Source: Cupriavidus basilensis
GTDB lineage: Bacteria > Pseudomonadota > Gammaproteobacteria > Burkholderiales > Burkholderiaceae
Assembly (NCBI RefSeq): GCF_000832305.1
Contig: NZ_CP010537.1
Location: 372,001-436,000, forward strand
DNA: 64,000 nucleotides
Direction: 5' to 3'
In this document: positions 57,967-64,000 of the stretch, one piece after another
Position numbering within the stretch: the stretch's first letter is position 1
Layout of the letters: each line of letters begins with the position of its first letter
The notes under the pieces: generated by a model
The model's database searches: none
What the model was told of the DNA's origin: nothing
The model's input: the letters and a program-made list of their open reading frames with translations, nothing else
Translations under genes and position numbers: made by a program

Positions 57967-59616
57967 CTACGCCTGCGCCTCGCGCTGCCGCGCCACTTCC
58001 TGGTTGCGCAGGATAAAGCGCTGGACCTTGCCGCTCGGTGTCTTCGGCAACTCGGGCACGAACTCGATTTCGCGGGGATAGGCGTGGGCCGCGAGGCGAT
58101 TGCGCACGTGCAGGCGCAGTTCTTCGGCCAGCTCCGGGCTCGCCTTGTATTCCGAGCCGAGAACGACAAAAGCCTTGATCAGTTCGGTGCGTTCCGGATC
58201 GGGCTTGCCGATGACCGCGGTCTCGACCACCGCCGGATGCTCGATCAGCGCGCTCTCCACGTCGAACGGGCCGACGCGGTAGCCGGAGGTGGTGATGACA
58301 TCGTCGGCGCGTCCGATAAAGCTGATGCTGCCATCGGGGTTCAGCTCCGCGGTGTCGCCGCTCAGGTAGTACTGGCCGACGAAGGCGCCGGTGGGCGTGC
58401 CGTGGTAGCCGGCGAACCAGGCCATCGGAGACTTCGACATATCCAGCGCGAGCGTGCCAGGCTGGCCGGCCGGCAACTCGCGTGCGTCGGCGTCCAGCAC
58501 CACCACGCGATGGCCCGGGCTGGCGAAGCCGGCCGCGCCCAGGTGCACGGGATGGCGCAGCGCGTGGTGATTGCACAGCACCATGCCGAGCTCGGTCTGG
58601 CCGTAGTGATCGTGGATGGTGACGCCGAGCTGGTCGGCGAACCAGCGGATCACTTCCGGGTTGAGTGGCTCGCCCGCGCTGCTGACCGCGCGCAGCTTGC
58701 CGCGCAGCGGGCCGGCCACGGCCTGCCCCGCCGCGATCAGCAGCCGATAGGCGGTGGGCGAGCCGGCCAGGTTGGTGATGCCGTACTTGTCGATCATCCG
58801 GCATGTGCTCTCGATGCTGAATGGGCCGTCATAGAACGTGGTGGGATGGCCCAGGGCCAGAGGCCCGGTCACCGCGTAGTACAAGCCATAGGCCCAGCCA
58901 GGATCGGCGAGGTTCCAGAAGGCATCCTCGGGGCGCAGGTCGACCGCGTCGCGCATATAGCCCGCGAACGCAGCCACGGCCTTGAGCGGTACCAGCAGCG
59001 GCTTGGCGGGGCCGGTGGTGCCGGAGGTGAACATCATCAGGAACGGATCGTCGCCGGTGCGCATGACCGGATCGAACCGGGCCGGCTGGCGGTCAAGCTC
59101 CGCCCAGAAACTGAAGTCTCCACGCGCGATGCCGCGGCCTTTGGCGCCGCCAACGGTGAGTACGTCGGGGCAGTTCTCTACCTCATCGAGCTTGCCGCGA
59201 TTGGCGCCGTCGGTGACCACGAGCCGGGCGCCGGAGGTTTGCAGCCGATGCTCGATGGCCTTGGGGCCAAAGGCTGTGAACAATGGCTGGTAGACCGCGC
59301 CCGCGCGCCAGGTGCCGAGGATGGTGACAAGCAGCTCCGGGGTGCGCGGCAGCAGGCCAGCCACACGGTCGCCGGGGCCGATGCCCTGCGCCGCGAGAAA
59401 GCTGGCGAACTGCGCGGAGAGCTTCTGCAACTGGCTGAAGGTATAGGTCTCGCTGGTGCCGTCGCGGCTCTCCCAGAACAGCGCGATGCGCCCTGGCAGT
59501 GCATGGCGGTCGCAGCATTCGACGCAGGCGTTGATGGCATCGAGCTTGCCGCTCAGGCACTCCGAGATCGATGCCTCATAGGAAAAGCCGGCGATAGCCT
59601 CAGCGTAGTCGCGCAT
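57967..59616 (-). CDS. Acyl/aryl-CoA synthetase (AMP-binding)
   Basis: A 549-residue ANL-superfamily ligase that activates a carboxylic acid with ATP to the acyl-AMP, then the CoA ester. P-loop TSGTTGPAKPLLVPLKAVAA (near residue 200), HYGQTELGM and YLSGDTAELN in the core, and the C-terminal Lys in TPSGKVQRFIL. Acetyl/acetoacetate/medium-chain type cannot be distinguished. Start has AGGAG. Lies 225 bp downstream of nothing obvious and upstream of the SDR, perhaps an unrelated unit. Confidence 0.88.
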   Translation of the reverse strand: MRDYAEAIAGFSYEASISECLSGKLDAINACVECCDRHALPGRIALFWESRDGTSETYTFSQLQKLSAQFASFLAAQGIGPGDRVAGLLPRTPELLVTILGTWRAGAVYQPLFTAFGPKAIEHRLQTSGARLVVTDGANRGKLDEVENCPDVLTVGGAKGRGIARGDFSFWAELDRQPARFDPVMRTGDDPFLMMFTSGTTGPAKPLLVPLKAVAAFAGYMRDAVDLRPEDAFWNLADPGWAYGLYYAVTGPLALGHPTTFYDGPFSIESTCRMIDKYGITNLAGSPTAYRLLIAAGQAVAGPLRGKLRAVSSAGEPLNPEVIRWFADQLGVTIHDHYGQTELGMVLCNHHALRHPVHLGAAGFASPGHRVVVLDADARELPAGQPGTLALDMSKSPMAWFAGYHGTPTGAFVGQYYLSGDTAELNPDGSISFIGRADDVITTSGYRVGPFDVESALIEHPAVVETAVIGKPDPERTELIKAFVVLGSEYKASPELAEELRLHVRNRLAAHAYPREIEFVPELPKTPSGKVQRFILRNQEVARQREAQA

Positions 59617-59774
59617 GGTGGTCTCCTGGTTTCTTGTATGAATCGCAGCTGCCCGAATGGACAGGGGGTGCGCGAAATTCTGGGCCACGCCGGCGTGCCC
59701 GGCAATGGCCAGAATTTCCAGGCTGGCTGAACCCGTTTGCCAGTGTGCGTCGCGAGGGCTGTTTGGGCGCGCTG

Positions 59775-60392
59775 TTATCGGCCGCCGTGGCCACCATGGC
59801 CGCCGCCACCTCCATGACCGCCACCACCATGACCGCCGCCGCCCCCACCCCCGTGACCGCCGCCGCCACCGTGACCACCACCATGGCTGCTTCCGCCTCC
59901 ATGACCAGGCGGACGGCCGGGCGGATAACCACCTGGCGGGCGCACATGCACTGGCGGATAGCCCGGTCCCGGCCCATATGGCGGACGATGCGCCCAGCGT
60001 CCCTGGTCGTGGTACCAAGGCCGTCCGCGATAGTAGTTACCCCAGTAGGAGCCGATGGAGAACGTGATGATGGGAAGGCCAATCACGGTGCCGTAGTTCA
60101 GCACAGAAACACTGCCGCCCTGATACGCGTACCCGAGCTGCCCGGCATAGACCCAGCCACGCAGGTTAGGCAGCGCCACGTCGCACCATGTGTACTGGCT
60201 GACGCACCCCATCACGGTGAGCGGCACGCCGCCGGACAGTTGCGCCACCACCGGGTAATCCGGTGCGGGTCCGGCACGCAGGTTGACGGGGCCGGTGGTA
60301 AAGGCTTGGGCAGGCTGCGCAAACGCCACACCGGGCGCGGCCAGCAATGCGGTGATTCCCGCCAGAACGCACTTAACGGCCATTCGGCGCAT
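59775..60392 (-). CDS. Secreted SH3-like protein with Pro, Gly and His-rich tail
   Basis: A 205-residue exported protein. Signal peptide MRRMAVKCVLAGITALLAAP (cut before QPAQAFTTG). Residues ~35-95 are a bacterial SH3-type domain (NLRAGPAPDYPVVAQLSGGV, TVMGCVSQYTWCDVALPNLR). The last ~85 residues are a Pro/Gly/His tail: YPPVHVRPPGGYPPGRPPGH then runs of GGGHGG. Such tails bind metal ions such as Ni, Cu or Zn, or attach to the wall. GGAGG is six bases before 60392. Downstream of a 55-residue membrane gene in the same operon. Confidence 0.85.
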   Translation of the reverse strand: MRRMAVKCVLAGITALLAAPGVAFAQPAQAFTTGPVNLRAGPAPDYPVVAQLSGGVPLTVMGCVSQYTWCDVALPNLRGWVYAGQLGYAYQGGSVSVLNYGTVIGLPIITFSIGSYWGNYYRGRPWYHDQGRWAHRPPYGPGPGYPPVHVRPPGGYPPGRPPGHGGGSSHGGGHGGGGGHGGGGGGGHGGGGHGGGGGHGGHGGR

Positions 60393-60423
60393 CAAGACCT
60401 CCGCAGCCGCTGGTGATTGTGGT

Positions 60424-60591
60424 TTACCCCGCCACGTGCCACGGCGAGACGGAGAACGCCACCATCAGGACGGAAACGATGGCAGGCGCACCGTATTTGA
60501 TCGCGAGCGATTGGGAGAGTGTGCCGAGCAAGACATAGAGGCACACCAAGCCGATCGCGCACATGAACACAAGGCTTTGATAATCTTGCAT
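60424..60591 (-). CDS. Small single- or double-pass membrane protein (55 aa)
   Basis: A 55-residue ORF with a strong AAAGGAG ribosome site seven bases ahead: MQDYQSLVFMCAIGLVCLYV, LLGTLSQSLAIKYGAP, AIVSVLMVAFSVSPWHVAG. Two hydrophobic stretches (about 8-25 and 36-47) imply one or two membrane spans. It is too short for general gene finders. Thirty-one bases upstream of the SH3-like gene and on the same strand, so co-transcribed. Not recognised. Confidence 0.65.
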   Translation of the reverse strand: MQDYQSLVFMCAIGLVCLYVLLGTLSQSLAIKYGAPAIVSVLMVAFSVSPWHVAG

Positions 60592-60777
60592 GGATGTCTC
60601 CTTTAGTCGTTATATTTTTAACGTTATTTCTAATGACATCGTCCGTACTTAGCAACAGCCTTGAGCACGATCAAGCCCATATTAAGTCTGGTCAATCGTG
60701 AATGCCAGAGGGTATACGCGCACCTTCCTCTGCGTGCGCCGAATACATTCCACTCATTCCATCGGAGCGAGGCACAA

Positions 60778-61332
60778 ATGAATCTCATCAGAACACGCTT
60801 CGCGCCGCTGGCTGGCGCACTGGTTTTGGGCTGCATTGGCACGGCATATGCGGCAGGCATGCAGGCGTCGTCCGCATCGTTTGCGGATGGGGCGGCGATC
60901 CCTACGCTGTATGGCAACAATACGTCCGATTGCGGCGGCAAAGGCGTGTCGCCGCAGGTGTCGTGGTCGAATCTTCCCGCCGGCACCAAGTCCATGGCGG
61001 TGCTGCTGCTGGACCTCGATGGCAACATGGGGCTAGGCTATTCGCACTGGGTCGCCTATAACATCGCCGCCGATCGCGGTCAGTTGAAGGAAGGCGAGGG
61101 CCAGGCTGATCGCCATGGCGTCACCGTTGGCAAGAATGTACGGGGCGAGCCGATTTATCTTGGACCTTGTCCGCCGGTTGGTGATGCGCCGCACCATTAT
61201 GTGTTGACCGTCATCGCCACAGACCTTGCGCCAACCGCGCTGCCGCCCGGCCTGAACAGGGACGAACTGATGCAGGCGCTCAAAGGCCATGCGCTGCGCG
61301 GCCAAAGCGTCGTCGGAAGATATGCGCGTTAA
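60778..61332 (+). CDS. PEBP/YbhB-YbcL family secreted protein
   Basis: A 184-residue Raf-kinase-inhibitor-like protein. Signal MNLIRTRFAPLAGALVLGCI, cut after AYA; mature part SSASFADGAAIPTLYGNNTS, then the PEBP core: PAGTKSMAVLLLDLDGN, GYSHWVAYNIAADRGQL, GVTVGKNVRGEPIYLGPCPP and DAPHHYVLTVIATD. Anion-binding pocket residues (D, H, H) in these segments are present. Role in bacteria is unclear. GGAG/GAGG ribosome site precedes 60778. Confidence 0.87.
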   Translation: MNLIRTRFAPLAGALVLGCIGTAYAAGMQASSASFADGAAIPTLYGNNTSDCGGKGVSPQVSWSNLPAGTKSMAVLLLDLDGNMGLGYSHWVAYNIAADRGQLKEGEGQADRHGVTVGKNVRGEPIYLGPCPPVGDAPHHYVLTVIATDLAPTALPPGLNRDELMQALKGHALRGQSVVGRYAR

Positions 61333-61563
61333 GCGGCTGCGTATCTTTTTGAGCGCATCGTTCGAGAGCAGGAGGCTAAAGGAAAATGAAAAAGGCGAAA
61401 GGCGTTAAGCCATCAGCAATAGCCCTCGGAAGTAACCCCCGGAGTTGCTGAAAGCGCAATTCGCCAAGACCCGCCACACCGGCGCTGCGCGAGTGTTGCC
61501 CGCGCGGCGCCGGCCACAACAGGGCTGCGACCAGCACCAGCGCCGCCACCACTGACGCGCCAA

Positions 61564-61582
61564 CGTGATGTCGAACATCACG
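61564..61582. promoter_or_regulatory. Perfect inverted repeat CGTGATGT-CGA-ACATCACG
   Basis: Eight-base perfect arms in the 477-bp gap 61333-61809. The gap also contains a 21-codon ORF (61386-61451) with a good ribosome site but no recognisable identity. No further gene seen. Confidence 0.5.
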
Positions 61583-61710
61583 CAATGCTGCTTGGCGCGC
61601 TCGATTCCCTCGCTACGATTTCGTGCTGCTGCCGCAGACAAGGCGCATCGTACGCCGCGTGCGGCGAACGGGACGCTGGTAACGCGTGCCGCGAAAAAAT
61701 CCCTTGAGTT

Positions 61711-61743
61711 TCAAAACTACGACTCATAGAATCGGAGTTTTGA
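61711..61743. promoter_or_regulatory. Dyad operator upstream of NADH dehydrogenase-like gene
   Basis: Arms TCAAAACTACGACTC and GAATCGGAGTTTTGA with ATA between (13 of 15 pairs), about 70 bases before the flavoprotein start. The AACTACGA core recurs in a dyad upstream of the rrf2 gene. Confidence 0.7.
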
Positions 61744-61812
61744 GTCGGGGCGTCGCGTGGCGTGCGCGGTCCGGCAGCATGAACGCATGCGTAATTTGAG
61801 AGGAGTTGCATG

Positions 61813-63018
61813 ATGGCTAAACGTATCCTGATCATTGGCGCCGGCTTCGCCGGTATGTGGAGTGCGCTGGGCGCGGCGCGCCTGATCGATCTGCACGGCC
61901 AGAAGGATGTGGAGATCGCGCTGATCGCTCCCCAGCCGGAGCTGCATGTGCGTCCGCGCTTCTATGAGGCAGGTGCTGCGCGGATGAAGGCGCCGCTGCG
62001 CGACATCTTCGATGCGGTCGGCGTCAGGTTCATCCAGGGTACCGTCGAGCGGATCCATGCGGACCGCAATGAAGTCGAGGTGGTTGGCATCGATCAAGCG
62101 AGGTCCACGCTGTCCTATGACCGCCTCGTGCTTGCTACGGGCAGCCGCCTGTTTCGCCCGCAGATCCCGGGCCTGGACAAGCATGCGTTCAGCGTGGACC
62201 AGATCGATGAAGCGGCCGAGCTGGAGGCGCATATCAAGCGCCTTGCCGATCATCCGGCATCCGCCGCGCGCAATACCATCGTGGTGGCCGGCGGCGGCTT
62301 CACCGGCATCGAGACCGCGGCCGAAATGCCGGCGCGCCTGCGCGATGCGCTGGGCGAAGACGCCGAGGTGAACGTCATCGTGGTCGATCGCCATGCCGAA
62401 GTGGCCGCCGAGCTCGGCGCCGGCCCGCGTCCCGTCATCACGCAAGCGCTTGAAGCGCTTGGCGTGACCTGGCGGCCAGGCACGTCGGTGGCGTCCGTCG
62501 ACGAGAACGGCCTGACCACGGCGCACGGCGAGCGCATCGATGCCAAGACGGTGATCTGGACGGCGGGCGTGCGCGCCAGCGCGCTCACGCAGCAGATTCC
62601 CGCGCAGCGCGATGCATTCGGTCGCCTGCATGTGGACAGCAACCTGCGCGTCAAGGGCGTGGATGCCGTGTTCGCCACCGGTGATGTCGCTTATGCCGCC
62701 ACGGACGATGACGGCAACTATGCCGCGATGTCGTGTCAGCACGCGATGAACCTTGGCCGCTCGGCGGGGCACAACGTTGCTGCGGACCTGCTCGGCCTTG
62801 CACCGATTCCCTACCGCCAGCCGAGGTACGTCACCTGCCTGGACCTGGGCCCGTGGGGCGCGGTCTACACCGAGGGCTGGGAGCGTGAAGTCAAGCTCGT
62901 TGGCGCGGACGCCAAGGCGCTGAAAGGCCGGATCAACGCCGAGTGGATCTATCCGCCCAGCGCCGATCGCGCGCAGGCACTGGCCGCGGCCAATCCCGAT
63001 CGCACCGTGGTAGCGTAG
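61813..63018 (+). CDS. NAD(P)/FAD-dependent oxidoreductase (NDH-2-like)
   Basis: A 401-residue flavoprotein of the type II NADH dehydrogenase/sulfide:quinone oxidoreductase-like group. FAD motif IIGAGFAGMWSALGAA near residue 7, second dinucleotide motif VVAGGGFTGIETAAEM near residue 155, and the ATGSRLFRP and FATGDVAYA motifs. It lacks a clear C-terminal membrane anchor, so soluble use is possible. AGGAG is seven bases before 61813; ATG 61810 is also possible. It faces a convergent Rrf2 gene with a shared operator-like dyad, so the two are probably one regulon. Confidence 0.85.
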   Translation: MAKRILIIGAGFAGMWSALGAARLIDLHGQKDVEIALIAPQPELHVRPRFYEAGAARMKAPLRDIFDAVGVRFIQGTVERIHADRNEVEVVGIDQARSTLSYDRLVLATGSRLFRPQIPGLDKHAFSVDQIDEAAELEAHIKRLADHPASAARNTIVVAGGGFTGIETAAEMPARLRDALGEDAEVNVIVVDRHAEVAAELGAGPRPVITQALEALGVTWRPGTSVASVDENGLTTAHGERIDAKTVIWTAGVRASALTQQIPAQRDAFGRLHVDSNLRVKGVDAVFATGDVAYAATDDDGNYAAMSCQHAMNLGRSAGHNVAADLLGLAPIPYRQPRYVTCLDLGPWGAVYTEGWEREVKLVGADAKALKGRINAEWIYPPSADRAQALAAANPDRTVVA

Positions 63019-63038
63019 ATCCGCTGCGCTCGCCGGGC

Positions 63039-63578
63039 CTAGTCTTTGTCTGCCGCATCGCGCTCGCCGCGCCGGTGGGTGGCGCGGTCGGCGAGCCATC
63101 GCACTACGTGCGGGCCGAAATTGGCCGGTGCCTTGACGAGGGTCCGCTCGGCGAGATCGGCGAGCGTGTGCCCGGCCAGTTCCTGCCGCATGGCCTTTTC
63201 TGCCGCCTGCATGACGGCATGGATGGAGCAGATGCCACGGGTGGCCCAGGCGGGCGGCGCCGCATCGAACAGCGCGCAGCGCTCGCGGATCTCGCGGCAG
63301 TCGAACAGCGCCTTGTCGCCGTCGATCGCTTGCACGACATCCATGACCGTGATCTTTGCCGCCGGCCGCGCCAGCGAGAAGCCGCCGCGAATGCCTTCGG
63401 TGGCCACGACCAGGTTGGCCTTGGCCAGCTTGGTGAACAATTTGGCGAGGTATTCGGCAGGGACGCCTTGCAGCTCGGCCAGGTCGCGCACGCTAGCTTC
63501 CTTGACGCTTGCCGTCGGGTCGGCGAGGAACAGGAGGCAGTGCAGTCCGTATTCGACGCCCGTGCTGATGTGGGACAT
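63039..63578 (-). CDS. Rrf2-family Fe-S regulator
   Basis: A 179-residue Rrf2-type regulator. Winged helix STGVEYGLHCLLFLADPTAS, ELQGVPAEYLAKLFTKLAK, and three cysteines C94, C101 and C117 (FDCREIRERCALF ... GICSIH) that likely hold a 2Fe-2S cluster sensing NO, iron or redox. The last ~30 residues are basic. It converges on the flavoprotein gene with 21 bp between stops, and a dyad sits before its own start. Confidence 0.88.
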   Translation of the reverse strand: MSHISTGVEYGLHCLLFLADPTASVKEASVRDLAELQGVPAEYLAKLFTKLAKANLVVATEGIRGGFSLARPAAKITVMDVVQAIDGDKALFDCREIRERCALFDAAPPAWATRGICSIHAVMQAAEKAMRQELAGHTLADLAERTLVKAPANFGPHVVRWLADRATHRRGERDAADKD

Positions 63579-63583
63579 GGCTT

Positions 63584-63608
63584 AACTAAGATAGATTGAA
63601 TCGTAGTT
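63584..63608. promoter_or_regulatory. Rrf2 autoregulatory dyad
   Basis: AACTAAGAT-AGATTGA-ATCGTAGTT, nine-base arms with one mismatch, immediately upstream of the rrf2 start. Shares AACTACGAT with the site at 61711-61743. Confidence 0.65.
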
Positions 63609-63699
63609 CAGCCTATACAGATTCGGGGCGAAGCGCAAGCGTCGGGGGTGGCCAAGTTGCGCGGCCGCATGGCCGCGCAAGGAAAGCTGCGCAGAGGAC

Positions 63700-64000
63700 T
63701 CAGGCGATCGTATCCACGACCCCGCCGTCCACGCGCAATGCGGCGCCGGTGGTGGCCGAGGCTTGCGGGGAGCAGGCATAGACGATCATGTTGGCGACTT
63801 CTTCGACGCTGGCGGCACGCTGGATGATCGAGGAGGAACGGTGTGTCTTGACGAAGTCCGCTGCCACGGCTTCGGCGGATTGCCCCGAGCTTGCCATGGC
63901 ATCCTTGAGCATGTCGGTGACGCCCTCCGATAGCGTGGGGCCGGGCAGTACCGCGTTGACGGTCACGCCGGTACCGGCAAGCCGCTTGGCCAGCCCGCGC
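63700..64000 (-). CDS. SDR-family oxidoreductase, N-terminal part outside window
   Basis: The C-terminal ~99 residues of a short-chain dehydrogenase, continuing past the window end. The visible part begins RGLAKRLAGTGVTVNAVLPG (the post-active-site region) and ends with a VEEVANMIVYACSPQASATT segment and the final VDGGVVDTIA. Its Tyr-Lys active site lies outside. Substrate unknown. Confidence 0.85.
   Translation of the reverse strand, partial: RGLAKRLAGTGVTVNAVLPGPTLSEGVTDMLKDAMASSGQSAEAVAADFVKTHRSSSIIQRAASVEEVANMIVYACSPQASATTGAALRVDGGVVDTIA

Noticed and set aside
61376..61585. 69-residue minus-strand ORF with a hydrophobic segment (VVAALVLVAALLW)
   Set aside because: Uses a TTG start without a Shine-Dalgarno site, is rich in Arg/Gly/Pro, and overlaps a palindrome; not supported as a gene.
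1..64000. CRISPR arrays, prophage, complete insertion sequences, rRNA genes, replication origin
   Set aside because: No regularly spaced direct repeats with spacers, no phage structural or integrase genes, no transposase with inverted ends, and no rRNA-like or dnaA-box clusters were seen.

Overview
The window looks like chromosomal DNA of a high-GC betaproteobacterium in the Burkholderiales, most likely Cupriavidus or Ralstonia. The grounds are: five orphan Bug-type (TctC-like) periplasmic receptors, two phasins, a vanillate-type Rieske demethylase, many CoA-dependent catabolic genes, a CzcE-like protein and a Burkholderiales-type porin. No phage, plasmid or complete insertion sequence is visible. 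The content is mostly metabolic and regulatory, with two toxin-antitoxin modules.

Layout, left to right. 1-3062: the end of a phosphonate biosynthesis operon (nucleotidyltransferase, phosphonopyruvate decarboxylase, 2-aminoethylphosphonate transaminase). 3174-5994: an MlaC-like secreted protein and a convergent MHYT-GGDEF-EAL c-di-GMP protein. 6168-12600: a minus-strand aromatic catabolism operon (atypical metallo-beta-lactamase-fold protein, FAD hydroxylase, DUF2783, MFS transporter), divergent from two coupled IclR regulators across a 34-bp dyad operator. 12608-18529: a NodD-class LysR regulator, a VanAB-type demethylase, an orphan ABC binding protein and a Bug receptor. 18749-22813: AraC-GyrI regulator, nemA-arsR and a divergent MFS exporter. 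22936-26621: a DUF1800/DUF1501 secreted pair and a hexapeptide-repeat protein.

26622-34785: a tRNA-Gly-like relic, hicAB, a methyltransferase, two small proteins, ohrR-ohr, a LysR regulator, a CzcE-like protein and hipBA. 34989-41996: Bug receptor, DUF35 OB-fold protein, cysteine-less thiolase, fused hydratase/dehydrogenase, FUSC transporter and CPBP protease. 42236-46847: a LacI regulator with a double operator ahead of Bug, enolase-superfamily dehydratase, Bug. 47609-54582: penicillin G acylase, porin, and a CoA-transferase/Bug/hydratase operon. 54899-56075: two convergent phasins. 56582-64000: small monooxygenase, SDR, acyl-CoA synthetase, an SH3/His-Gly-rich secreted protein with an upstream 55-aa membrane protein, a PEBP protein, and an NADH-dehydrogenase-like flavoprotein whose upstream dyad resembles the one in front of the neighbouring Rrf2 regulator.

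The most interesting signals are regulatory or structural: dyads at 10745-10778, 13798-13823, 32990-33035, 43408-43486 and 61711-61743/63584-63608; a ~103-bp dispersed repeat in two copies (17145-17247 and 55338-55440); the tRNA-Gly-like relic beside hicAB; and in-frame VNEP repeats after the stop codon of a Bug gene. Functions come from motif reading without database searches, so substrates are inferred.
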